21,769 nt of DNA, from positions 1 to 21,769 of IMG/VR virus record IMGVR_UViG_3300046003_002942, one strand, 5' to 3'. Both the position numbers and the translations under genes were made by a program. The DNA comes from a virus. The notes under the pieces were generated by a model. That model searched no databases. It was not told where the DNA came from and saw only the letters and a list, made by a program, of their open reading frames with translations. Shown here in pieces: positions 1 through 8,362 of the stretch (within the stretch, counting starts at the first letter, position 1; every line of letters starts with the position of its first letter).

Positions 1-1898
1 GTACCTGATGCAGTAAATGCTAAGGTGCCATTGCCTTTGATGTAGCCAGTTAAAGTCGATGCACCCGTACCACCATCAGCAACCGCTAAATCAGTAATGC
101 CCGCAACTGAGCCACCAGTAATGGATACGTTGTTGGAGTTTTGCACGCTCATCGTGCCTAACTGAAGGTTATCACGAGCGGTAGATGGAGATACCAAGTC
201 AGCCAAGTTAGCAGCCTTAGTCAGTTTCTCACTGTCCAGCTCATCAATTGCAGCCTGCACGTTGGTAGCTGCCACGTTGCCCGTAGCCGTGTAGGTAATC
301 TGCACAGCAGAGTAATCACCGCTTGCTGCCGTAACCACACCGAGGCGACCAAACACCGAGGCCACAGCATCCGTGTTATCAACCTTTTCCCATGCGGTGC
401 CGTTGCTGATAATCCAGTCACCCACCTCAAAGCTAATGGAAAACTGCGTACCTGCTACCGACACAACGTAGTAATCACCTTGGGTTGTGGATGCAGGTGG
501 GTTAGCCAATGCGGGGTTGTTGGTGCTGGCATTCCATGTGCCCATGTAAGACAACTGACCAAGCACGCTATCTGGAATTTGCGTCAGTGGCACTTTACCA
601 CCTGCATCAAGCGTAGCCACACCGTTAGCGTTGGCTTTCTCAATTGCAGGTATCTTAGCCGCAAGGTCAGTAACAAGATTGGTTACTTGAGACTGAGCAA
701 TCTGGATGTTGTTAGCCGAAATGCTCGTAACACGACCTTTGCTATCAACCGTGGTGGTAGAGGAGCTGGATACGCTGCCATAGGTGCCAGCAGCTACGTT
801 GGTGGTGGTAAGTGTCGGGTTGGGGTAAGTGCCCGTTAAATCGCCACCAGCAGCACCCGTAGGGGTACGCGAATCAGTAAAGCGTGGGTCATCACCAGCC
901 GCAACCGTGTTGGCAGTAGTGCCTACGTTAAGCGTAGAGGAATTGCCCAAGCCCGTAATGTCTGTGTTGGGTATGGTGCCCAAAGCAGTAAAAGCCAAGG
1001 TGCCGCTACCTTTGATGTACCCAGTCAACGTGGATGCACCTGTACCACCGTCTGCCACAGCCAGATCGGTGATGCCAGTGATGTTACCACCCGTGATGGA
1101 TACCGTGTTGGAGTTCTGCGTAGCAATTGTACCAAGACCCAAGTTGGTGCGGGCATCGGGTGCGGTAGAGGCACCCGTACCACCGTCTGCAATGGCAAGG
1201 TCAGTGATACCCGTAATGTTACCACCCGTGATCGAGATGGTACTAGCATTCTGAGTGCTCATCGTACCAAGGCCCGTAATGTCGGTATTTGGTATTGTAC
1301 CTGATGCCGTCAATGCTGAGGTGCCGTTACCCTTCACATACCCCGTAAGCGTAGATGCGCCAGTACCACCATCAGACACAGCTAAGTCAGTAATGCCAGT
1401 AATGTTACCGCCCGTAATGGCGACAGCGTTAGCATTCTGAGTCGCAATTGTACCCAAGCCCGTAATGTCGGTGTTGGGTATGGTAGCCGATGCGGTCAAA
1501 GCAGAGGTACCATTACCTTTAACATACCCCGTAAGGGTTGAAGCACCTGTGCCACCATCAGCCACTGCTAGATCAGTGATACCCGTAATGTTGCCACCCG
1601 TAATTGCTACGGTGTTGGCATTCTGCACACTCATCGTACCCAGCCCCGTAATGTCCGTGCTAGGCACCGTAGGTGATGCCGTAAAGGTAGCTGCACCGTT
1701 ACCCTTAACATACCCAGTAAGGCTAGTAGCATTTGTACCACCTTTGCTGACTGGCAACGTACCATTAACAAACCCAACACCATTTGCGATGGTGTTAAGG
1801 TTGTCCGTGTTGGTGAGGAAATTCATAGGGGCAACTAATGCCCCATTGCTGGTGGTAGCCGTAACAGATTGATTAAGAGGAGTAGATGGGATGCTCAT
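1..1898 (-). CDS. Tail fibre protein built of repeats (3' end outside window)
   Basis: An open frame of 632 codons runs from an ATG at 1898 to the window edge without a stop. The start follows the previous gene's stop directly (TAAC-ATG), with no Shine-Dalgarno sequence. Residues about 45-290 are tandem units of roughly 62 residues carrying [20 protein letters not shown] and GYVKGNGT blocks. Phage fibre signatures follow: [12 protein letters not shown] near residue 350, VDSKGRVTS near 380, [12 protein letters not shown] near 440, and [16 protein letters not shown] near 515. The repeat resumes at the window edge. These motifs are familiar from tail fibre and tail-collar-type proteins that extend from the tail tip and bind the host surface. 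The receptor-binding C-terminus is not in the window, so specificity cannot be guessed. Being the last gene of the tail block fits this role. Fibre identity is well supported; the total length is unknown. Confidence 0.85.
   Translation of the reverse strand, partial: MSIPSTPLNQSVTATTSNGALVAPMNFLTNTDNLNTIANGVGFVNGTLPVSKGGTNATSLTGYVKGNGAATFTASPTVPSTDITGLGTMSVQNANTVAITGGNITGITDLAVADGGTGASTLTGYVKGNGTSALTASATIPNTDITGLGTIATQNANAVAITGGNITGITDLAVSDGGTGASTLTGYVKGNGTSALTASGTIPNTDITGLGTMSTQNASTISITGGNITGITDLAIADGGTGASTAPDARTNLGLGTIATQNSNTVSITGGNITGITDLAVADGGTGASTLTGYIKGSGTLAFTALGTIPNTDITGLGNSSTLNVGTTANTVAAGDDPRFTDSRTPTGAAGGDLTGTYPNPTLTTTNVAAGTYGSVSSSSTTTVDSKGRVTSISANNIQIAQSQVTNLVTDLAAKIPAIEKANANGVATLDAGGKVPLTQIPDSVLGQLSYMGTWNASTNNPALANPPASTTQGDYYVVSVAGTQFSISFEVGDWIISNGTAWEKVDNTDAVASVFGRLGVVTAASGDYSAVQITYTATGNVAATNVQAAIDELDSEKLTKAANLADLVSPSTARDNLQLGTMSVQNSNNVSITGGSVAGITDLAVADGGTGASTLTGYIKGNGTLAFTASG
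1036..1745 (-). repeat. Tandem 186-bp coding repeat in fibre gene
   Basis: The motif coding (D)GGTGAST-like residues recurs with its edge at 1729, 1543, 1357, 1171 and 1036. The spacing is 186, 186, 186 and then 135 bp, all multiples of three. Another copy lies at 61, after about 975 bp of non-repeat fibre sequence. Copies differ mostly at third positions, and the 135-bp unit replaces the GYVKGNG block with a shorter APDARTNLG segment. This is a protein-level repeat of a fibrous shaft rather than a CRISPR array. Confidence 0.85.
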
Positions 1899-1899
1899 G

Positions 1900-3066
1900 T
1901 TAAGAAGGTAGAGAGAAGCCAATTTGATCGGAGGCAACAGAGATAGCGTTGGTGTTGCCCACGGTGACAATGTAAGTCCAAGAACCCGTTGTCGTATCGT
2001 AGGTAGCAGGCACGCCTTGTTTGGTCACGGTATCCAACACCCATTGATACGGGTTGGTTGAAGCGTTGTAATCGTAAGGACGCACCACAAACGGCACGTT
2101 CTGAGCAACTGTGGATGATTTACGGATGAAGTTAGCCACAACGTCATTGGGAAACTGACATTGTACCGTACAACCCACAGGATAGGTATCACTACTCGTG
2201 GTAAGACCACCAAGCAATGTCGTGCTCACCGCATTTGATGCCAACCCAACAATCAAAGGCCGAGCAAAGAAGTATTGGGTAAATGCAACCACTGGTGGGA
2301 TAGGAGTAAGGCTTTCCAAGCTGTAATTCAACGCACGCAACAGCACAGGCGATTGATAGAAAGGCATGACGTTGCCATTGGTATCAATGATTTCTACGTT
2401 AATCACGCTCTGGCATTCAAGAAAATTACCACGCTTAACACCGTTCATGCGTATCAATTCCATTGCCGTAGATGAGATAAGCCGCAAGTAGCCTTGATAA
2501 CCAGCATACGGTGATACAATCGCTGTAAAGGTCGTGGTCTGCAATGGCACCACGCGAGCAATCGTAACCATCAAGAACTGCCGTGCCGTAGATGTGCCTT
2601 CCGTAAGCACCAAGGAAGTAATGGTGCAGTCTGGCACTAGTAATTTACCATTAAAGATGATGGTCGCAACTGCCCCAACTGCACGGTAGGCAATCAAGAA
2701 CTGCCCATCACCCTGCCTGCTGACATCCACACCACCGCTTGCAATGATGCTAGAATTGGAATTAAGGGCATTTTGAAGACCCGGGGCATCAATGTCCCAC
2801 CGCAAGGTAATCGGGTCTGTGGCTCCAACCGTTAGGCTAAAGACACCGTTGGTTTGGGCTGATGACACATCACCAATCGTTACCCGTAGGACGTTGGTTG
2901 TTGGGTCAATGTTGGTATCAATAGCCCCATTGGTGGTAAAAAAGAATTTATGCTCAGTTTGTGAACCTACCGTCAGCACCGGAAACGGCGCAGGTAAAGT
3001 GTTCAGCAGGCTAACCGTGCGGGCACGGGCAAGATCAGTGGCAGATGTGTTGATGAAATGGTTCAT
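1900..3066 (-). CDS. Unknown distal tail structural protein, 388 aa
   Basis: I do not recognise the family. The protein is rich in Thr, Val, Ile and Asn with alternating beta-strand-like stretches, has no signal peptide or membrane segment, and contains few Cys (in CTI, ECQ and CTVQCQ contexts). The composition suits an all-beta virion protein. Its ATG overlaps the stop of the gene before it (ATGA at 3066-3063), and its stop is one base from the fibre start, so it is probably translationally coupled to both. Position between Cys-rich tail genes and the fibre suggests a tail-tip or fibre-attachment component. This is an inference from position only. Confidence 0.6.
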   Translation of the reverse strand: MNHFINTSATDLARARTVSLLNTLPAPFPVLTVGSQTEHKFFFTTNGAIDTNIDPTTNVLRVTIGDVSSAQTNGVFSLTVGATDPITLRWDIDAPGLQNALNSNSSIIASGGVDVSRQGDGQFLIAYRAVGAVATIIFNGKLLVPDCTITSLVLTEGTSTARQFLMVTIARVVPLQTTTFTAIVSPYAGYQGYLRLISSTAMELIRMNGVKRGNFLECQSVINVEIIDTNGNVMPFYQSPVLLRALNYSLESLTPIPPVVAFTQYFFARPLIVGLASNAVSTTLLGGLTTSSDTYPVGCTVQCQFPNDVVANFIRKSSTVAQNVPFVVRPYDYNASTNPYQWVLDTVTKQGVPATYDTTTGSWTYIVTVGNTNAISVASDQIGFSLPS

Positions 3067-3383
3067 GGTTTTTCAGATGGGGTTATTCCAAGGTCAGGAA
3101 TGAATTTATTCAAGGCTTCCCTTCGTTTAGCGCAAGGTTCACAGCCTACCAGATTTGTCTTAAAAATAGCATCACTAGCACGAGCAATCGGTTGTGCTAC
3201 GCTAGATACCAAATCACCAAGCCCATACATACACCTGCCGTATTGTCGCCACTTAGGACTAGGCAAAGGACAAATGCTGCATTTATCCCCATAATGATTC
3301 ATGTTATGCTGTTGAACACATGGGGTTAAACATTTTTTACAAATATCACGCCTTATCAAATAAAGCCCTTTAGGTATGTTCAT
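3063..3383 (-). CDS. Cys-rich small protein with CxxC motifs, 106 aa
   Basis: The protein has eight cysteines at 15, 18, 22, 35, 38, 51, 81 and 84. Three CxxC pairs are formed: CKKC at 15-18, CSIC at 35-38 and CEPC at 81-84. The C-terminal motif CEPCAKRREALN resembles a CxxCxxRRExLN motif that I recall from small proteins of other phages, often near tail genes; its function is not known to me. The pattern suggests a metal site (zinc or iron-sulfur) or disulfides, but which cannot be told from sequence. It is coupled on both sides by ATGA overlaps (3380-3383 and 3063-3066), so it is probably made in step with the neighbouring structural proteins. Confidence 0.6.
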   Translation of the reverse strand: MNIPKGLYLIRRDICKKCLTPCVQQHNMNHYGDKCSICPLPSPKWRQYGRCMYGLGDLVSSVAQPIARASDAIFKTNLVGCEPCAKRREALNKFIPDLGITPSEKP

Positions 3384-4693
3384 GTTCCAGATGGTTCTAC
3401 ATCAGTAATTACAATTGAACCGTTTGTTGATGGTTCAAGAACGGTGTAAACAGGAGTTTCAGTATCAACATGGTTCCAAGTATATGTTCTTGGCGTACTT
3501 CCTTCCATCCAAGTTATCTGAAAAGTTGTAAATCCTGTAAGATTAGGAAGGGTAAATTTATACTTAAACCGCATGATGGAATAAGTAAGTTCGTCAGATT
3601 CCAAATCTCTAAAAGCCATGCAAGTTCCATCCCATGTGTTAGGATAAGAAGGCAGTATGGCTATGGTTGCAGCAAAAAGATCATCAGTTGTGTATTCCTC
3701 GGACAATGTAGCGACAACCGTTCCAGCATATTTGAAGCTAGGGTATTCCGAATAACAGATTTCATCTCCAACAAATGTTTCGGTTGTTGATGTAACAACA
3801 GGGACACATTCGGCTGCATAACAAGGCACCAATGCTTCGCTCCATCCCGCAACATAAGTTCCATTAACAGTTATTGAATCAACTATCAATGAACCGTAAT
3901 AATCGTATTGTTGCGACCCGCCGAAAGCATTTTCGCCAGTATATTCAACATCACCTGAACAATCCGTGCTAGTAGAAGAATAACTGTATTCATACATTGT
4001 TCCAGTTGGAGCCAATTTACGATAAATTTTAGGAGGAGAAGAAACGTGGCCGGGCCATTCAACAAATCCATATTTGTAGCCAACCGCTGAAATTGAATCA
4101 CAAAGTAATTGTGGCTGATTTGCCGAATAAAGAACAACCGAACCTGTTCCAGTTCCACAAGAATTTGTGGCAAAAAGTTCTATATTGTAATCAATATCAC
4201 TTCCAACAGTTCCATATATTTGACCAGTGGTATTATTAAATGACGCCCAAGAAGGCAAATTAATACAAGCAAAAGAAGTAGGCGAATTTGTAGCCGTTAT
4301 GTAATAAGAAAAATAATCACCAACAAAAACAATGACTTTGCTGGCACTTGTTATTGATGGCGATGGGCCAGTAACAACAAAAGAAACGCCTTTGTTTGGG
4401 CTAGTTCCACAGGAATTAGTTGCCGTAATTCCTATATTTACAGTTCCACACGAGGTTATTGCACCACTGATAAGACCAGTTGATGTGTTTATTGTTAATC
4501 CTGTTGGCAAACCCGTAGCCGCAAAACTGGTTGGATTACCAGATGCAGTTATTTGATATTCAAAATAAACATTTATCGTTTCAGCTATTGGCCCTAATTC
4601 ACTCGTTATCGCTGGTGCTGGACAAGGCACATCAGCAGCACAACTATCACACGTTGGGCATCCTTTGGCTGGGGCTTTAATGTAAATAGCCAT
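3380..4693 (-). CDS. Tail protein with two putative Ig-like (He_PIG) domains
   Basis: Two repeats of the He_PIG type are visible at about residues 27-108 and 112-190. The first carries GLPTGLTINTSTGLISG and the second NLPSWASFNNTTGQIYG, each followed by an ITATNSCGT or LFATNSCGT strand. Such Ig-like domains are common on phage virion surfaces and bacterial adhesins, where they aid weak surface binding. The N-terminus carries a cysteine cluster (C12, C15, C18, C24), which is unusual next to Ig-like domains. The remaining ~240 residues are Thr/Ser/Tyr-rich and unassigned. The start overlaps the preceding gene's stop (TAATG at 4693). The gene is AT-richer than the fibre and capsid genes, which suggests a different recent origin. 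Confidence 0.65.
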   Translation of the reverse strand: MAIYIKAPAKGCPTCDSCAADVPCPAPAITSELGPIAETINVYFEYQITASGNPTSFAATGLPTGLTINTSTGLISGAITSCGTVNIGITATNSCGTSPNKGVSFVVTGPSPSITSASKVIVFVGDYFSYYITATNSPTSFACINLPSWASFNNTTGQIYGTVGSDIDYNIELFATNSCGTGTGSVVLYSANQPQLLCDSISAVGYKYGFVEWPGHVSSPPKIYRKLAPTGTMYEYSYSSTSTDCSGDVEYTGENAFGGSQQYDYYGSLIVDSITVNGTYVAGWSEALVPCYAAECVPVVTSTTETFVGDEICYSEYPSFKYAGTVVATLSEEYTTDDLFAATIAILPSYPNTWDGTCMAFRDLESDELTYSIMRFKYKFTLPNLTGFTTFQITWMEGSTPRTYTWNHVDTETPVYTVLEPSTNGSIVITDVEPSGT

Positions 4694-5178
4694 TAGTACG
4701 GGTCACTAGCTAAAATAAGCATTTTTTTGGCTACTCCACTGGAACACACATCAATTTCTTTTATGCCCATGTTTTGAGTAATGTTATTAAAATTCATAAC
4801 AATTTTTTTACTTAAAACATTATTGGTAAAAGACACACTGTTTGTATTATCAATATCTACTGATTTCAAAAGAGTAGAATTAGGGTCGCTTTGATCTAAA
4901 TAATACCTAAAATGAAGTTCGTTAAGTTGCGTAGTTAAATTTTGACCATTTGCAGCAGGTTGAATCCCAATTCGTATTCTGCCTCTTGGCTTTCTTGATA
5001 TGGTGGTACTGGTGCCCGGCACTTTGAGTTTCTTTTCAGGGCTGCTAACCATTTTGATATTGATGCCTGAAGCTGCTTCAATCGAGGCAATCAACTGCAC
5101 CAATTCATTATGTTTCTCTGCCATTTCAGCAAAGGCAGAAGGTACTTTACCTATTCTGAGATGACTTAGATCGGGCAT
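4693..5178 (-). CDS. Unknown tail-region protein, 161 aa
   Basis: I do not recognise this protein. Residues 1-35 (DLSHLRIGKVPSAFAEMAEK onwards) look helical, followed by a basic linker (KPRGRIRIGIQP) and a beta-rich C-terminal half with an LNELHFRYYLDQ strand. A short N-terminal helix ahead of a beta domain would suit a trimeric tail accessory or fibre-connecting protein, but this is speculative. The gene lies 3 bp after the 425-residue gene and overlaps the next gene by one base (TAATG), so it belongs to the same transcript. It is AT-rich like the gene after it. Confidence 0.55.
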   Translation of the reverse strand: MPDLSHLRIGKVPSAFAEMAEKHNELVQLIASIEAASGINIKMVSSPEKKLKVPGTSTTISRKPRGRIRIGIQPAANGQNLTTQLNELHFRYYLDQSDPNSTLLKSVDIDNTNSVSFTNNVLSKKIVMNFNNITQNMGIKEIDVCSSGVAKKMLILASDPY

Positions 5179-5181
5179 AAA

Positions 5182-6459
5182 TTAAATGGCTTTAACAAAC
5201 CTGCGTTGCCGTTCCCAAATGCTGCCATACCAAAGACTCAGAACTGAATCTTGTGATTCAATGGAATAAGAATTAACATTACCTGAATCTGTTGTAACAT
5301 TACTTTTGTAAGCTGCTAAAGTAGGTGAAGTAGCCACTATACCAAACCCACCATCGCTAAGGTACTCAGCAACAAATTGACCTGACGTGGTTGTGCTTCC
5401 ATAACCCCACGGTGTTTGGTAAAGGTAACGTGTGCCAAACTTAACTGGAATTTGGTCAACTTGGGTAATGGGATAACTCGTTGTGCCGTCACCAGCCGTG
5501 GTGGGTGGCACCGTGGCATAAGGAGCGGTGTTTCCTGCCACTAATTGAGCACGCCAAGCATAAAGGCTGGTAGATGTCCCTGCGTAGGTCGGATTGCCTG
5601 TAACGCCAAGCAAACGTACCTGTAATTGATTTGGGGAGGATGCTGCCGTGCCAGTCACATTGATGCGCCACCAACCATCACCCACGCTGGCAATACCCCA
5701 GCCGTTGCCGTAGATGTATTGGTCAGACAGTGGTTGGCCGATAGCCAAATCAACAGACACGTTGGCAAAGGTGCCTTGACCCCCGTTGTAAAGGCCAACG
5801 TCAACTCGGCTATTGTCCCCTGCTTTGACGAACACGCTGCCAGTAATTAAACCCGTTGCCGTGTTAGCACTTTGGCTAACGTAATGCTGACTGTTGCCCG
5901 TGGTATCGGTAATGCGGGCTGCTGATTGAGTAGCCCCAGCGCAAACGGGAATTGTGGCATAATTTCCCGTTGAAGTAGCACCCGACAAAGACCAAGGTGA
6001 AGCATTGAGGTTGTCGTAACTGGTCAACAAATTGGAAAAAGCTACGGTGTTGCCCACCATGTAGTAATCTTTGGTTTCCTTGGTGGTAACGATGTGGCTG
6101 TAAGGGTTGCGGCCCAACACCAACAGCGTGCCTTGATAACCGGGGTAGTTGTAAACATCCGATGAGAAATCATTCCATGACGTAGGCAACGTGGTGTAAA
6201 CCCGTGTCCACTCTACCAGCCCACCTAGACGATCTTGGAAATCTACGTCATCTGCAAAGTAAACCTGTGGTAAATTGGGGTGTGGGGTGTTGGCGTCAGG
6301 CCGACTGTAATATGCCCGCAACTGCATAAAGCGGGTACGGTATACAATGATCTGACTGTTTTGCGGGTATGGGCGGGTTTGCTCAAACGCACGAGTAGGC
6401 GTCTCAACCGAGAACGCTGGTTGATCTGCCGCTGTTTTGTAGCCAAAGATGGTAGCCAT
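5182..6459 (-). CDS. Distal tail protein with internal lectin-like domain, 425 aa
   Basis: Residues 1-125 and about 320-425 appear to form one structural unit, interrupted by a jelly-roll, carbohydrate-binding-like module at about 143-318. The module has the pattern known from many phage fibre and tail proteins: an opening SNLLTSYDNLNASPWSLSG, then VFVKAG near 210, a GWWRINVTGTA strand near 262, and a closing LYAWRAQLVAGNTAPYATVP near 299. Such modules bind sugars or stabilise trimers. The gene directly follows the tape measure gene (TAAC-ATG), the place where lambda-like phages encode the distal tail protein. The flanking parts match no hub protein that I know. The structural role is likely; the exact function is open. 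Confidence 0.6.
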   Translation of the reverse strand: MATIFGYKTAADQPAFSVETPTRAFEQTRPYPQNSQIIVYRTRFMQLRAYYSRPDANTPHPNLPQVYFADDVDFQDRLGGLVEWTRVYTTLPTSWNDFSSDVYNYPGYQGTLLVLGRNPYSHIVTTKETKDYYMVGNTVAFSNLLTSYDNLNASPWSLSGATSTGNYATIPVCAGATQSAARITDTTGNSQHYVSQSANTATGLITGSVFVKAGDNSRVDVGLYNGGQGTFANVSVDLAIGQPLSDQYIYGNGWGIASVGDGWWRINVTGTAASSPNQLQVRLLGVTGNPTYAGTSTSLYAWRAQLVAGNTAPYATVPPTTAGDGTTSYPITQVDQIPVKFGTRYLYQTPWGYGSTTTSGQFVAEYLSDGGFGIVATSPTLAAYKSNVTTDSGNVNSYSIESQDSVLSLWYGSIWERQRRFVKAI

Positions 6460-6460
6460 G

Positions 6461-8356
6461 TTAGTTTACGGTGGGTGTTAAACTGTTCTTAATTGCCTCA
6501 AGCAACTGGTTAGAGGTCGTGATCTCAGCAGCAATTGAACTAGAATCAGGTGTAATGCGTTGTTGCATCCCAGAGCTACCAAAAGATAAGCGATCAGCTA
6601 CGCTTGTTTCCAATCCTAGGGCACGTTGTTGCTGGTAGGCTGCTTCACCCGGGGCACCTGTTAAAACAGCGTCACGGGCTTGCTGACGAGCTTTGGCAGC
6701 TTGTCTAGCCAACCGTTCAGTTTCAGATAGCGGACGTGGGCGACCATTGGCAAAGGTACGACCTGCACCAGCAACCTGCTCACTAAGCGACTGCGACACG
6801 TCAATCTGACGCTGCTGCATATTTATTTGAGATGCACGATAGCTTCCTTCAGCTTGTATTTGATTTGCTCTAGCACTAGCTTGTTCAAGTTTTGTACCAT
6901 ACATTTCAGCAACTCTAACTGCTTCTTTTGCAATGTTTAATTGGACTTTTGCTAGTGAAATTGCATTAGCTCCACCAGTTTCTTGAAGGTAATTTATCTT
7001 AATAATCCCTTGTTCCTTTGAACTAATATTAAGAGATTCAGCTTCAATAGTATTTTGTGCTGCTTGTAAGGCAATTTGCTTTTGGATTAAATTGTTTTCA
7101 GCAGATGCTATTTGTAATTTTGTACCACCATTTGTTTTAATATCCTGAAGCTGTTTTGTCGCTGCGTCTTGTTCGATTTGAGCAATATCAATAATATCAA
7201 CTTTACGTTGCGACTGGATTTCTTGAATAGCAGTTAAACTGTTTTTATTGGTTTGAAGATTTGCCGTTTCAATTGCATTAGCACGCTTTGCTGCAAAAAC
7301 TTCAATTTCAGCTTGTTTAACCGCAAGTTCAGATTGTTTAATTTCAGCGGGATTTTTTTGCGCTAAAGCTATTCTATTTCTTTCTTTACGAGCATCTATC
7401 AATTTTTGTTCAGCTACGGCAACTGCGGTTAATTGACTGATTTCCTGCAATGAAGAAATGTTTTTTAATGATTCAGCTTTGATTGCAAGAGTAGCATTTT
7501 CTTTAACTAATGCACGCTGAGTTAATTCACTAGCATTGGCATATTCAGTTTCTTTTACTTTAGCATCTTCTACTCTTTGTTTTAATTCAGCATAGGTACT
7601 TGCATACGCGCTGCTAATTAACATCGCAGTTTGATGATATGCCTTGCCCAAAAATGATGTGCCTTCTAAATCTGCAATATCCTTTTTTGCCGTTTTTACA
7701 AATTCAACTGCATCTCTAGCCCTACGTTTAGCAATGGTGGCTTCAGCAGTTAAGCCATATTTGGAAATTGCAGTCTGTTCTGTCGAAGCCAATTGAGCTT
7801 CTCCTGTTTTTTCTTCAGAAACAGCTTCAGTTGCTTTCCGTTGAAAATAATTTGGTACAGCTTGAATAAGCGATGTCATTATCGCGCCAGCACCCATGAA
7901 CAACAAACGTTTGAACATACCACCACCAACCAAGGATGCAACGGAAGTCCCTACTTCTGCTGCGCCTTCACCGCCACGAACTGCACCACCACCACCACTT
8001 TGTGCAGCACTTTCCTTGGCTTCTTTTCGGATTAAAGATTGAAGTTGAGATTGTTTTTTAATGATAGCCAATTGCGCTTCTAAATGAGCTTGTGAACCTT
8101 GTTCATAAGCCTGTTTTGTCTTAGATAATTCAGTTATTTGCGTAGCTACGCTCTTGATTTTATCAATAGTGCTTAATTGCTTAAACATTTCTTGATTTAT
8201 AGCTTCGGTAACTTTTTTAGTACCGTTCAAACCACTAAAAGCAGCATCAGTCTTTTGACCAACCTGCTGCATAACCCCTGTCAGCTTTTGGGCCTGAGCT
8301 TCTGCCTTGGAGGTATCAAGGGATATTTTAAGGGCGACTTCTTGGGAAAATGACAT
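6461..8356 (-). CDS. Tail tape measure protein
   Basis: The 631-residue protein is dominated by long Ala/Gln/Lys/Glu-rich helices with coiled-coil spacing. A Gly-rich hinge (about 121-146) is followed by a hydrophobic stretch at about 147-168 containing MFKRLLFMGAGAIMTSLI. This layout is typical of tape measure proteins, which fix tail length and help pass DNA into the cell. Using the usual ~1.5 Å per residue, the tail would be roughly 90-100 nm. No lytic or peptidase domain is visible. The middle of the gene (about 6840-8240) is clearly AT-richer than its 3' end (6461-6830), suggesting a recombination join. The ATG at 8356 has an AAAGGA element 9 nt upstream that overlaps the previous stop codon. 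Confidence 0.8.
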   Translation of the reverse strand: MSFSQEVALKISLDTSKAEAQAQKLTGVMQQVGQKTDAAFSGLNGTKKVTEAINQEMFKQLSTIDKIKSVATQITELSKTKQAYEQGSQAHLEAQLAIIKKQSQLQSLIRKEAKESAAQSGGGGAVRGGEGAAEVGTSVASLVGGGMFKRLLFMGAGAIMTSLIQAVPNYFQRKATEAVSEEKTGEAQLASTEQTAISKYGLTAEATIAKRRARDAVEFVKTAKKDIADLEGTSFLGKAYHQTAMLISSAYASTYAELKQRVEDAKVKETEYANASELTQRALVKENATLAIKAESLKNISSLQEISQLTAVAVAEQKLIDARKERNRIALAQKNPAEIKQSELAVKQAEIEVFAAKRANAIETANLQTNKNSLTAIQEIQSQRKVDIIDIAQIEQDAATKQLQDIKTNGGTKLQIASAENNLIQKQIALQAAQNTIEAESLNISSKEQGIIKINYLQETGGANAISLAKVQLNIAKEAVRVAEMYGTKLEQASARANQIQAEGSYRASQINMQQRQIDVSQSLSEQVAGAGRTFANGRPRPLSETERLARQAAKARQQARDAVLTGAPGEAAYQQQRALGLETSVADRLSFGSSGMQQRITPDSSSIAAEITTSNQLLEAIKNSLTPTVN

Positions 8357-8362
8357 GGTTGG

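Noticed and set aside
1036-1745. Regular repeats suggesting a CRISPR array
   Set aside because: Unit length is 186 bp, entirely coding and in frame, with diverged copies and no short identical repeats separated by unique spacers.
829-1872. Several plus-strand frames with a repeated [12 protein letters not shown] pattern
   Set aside because: They are the reverse reading of the fibre's 186-bp repeat; the minus-strand frame is continuous and carries known fibre motifs.
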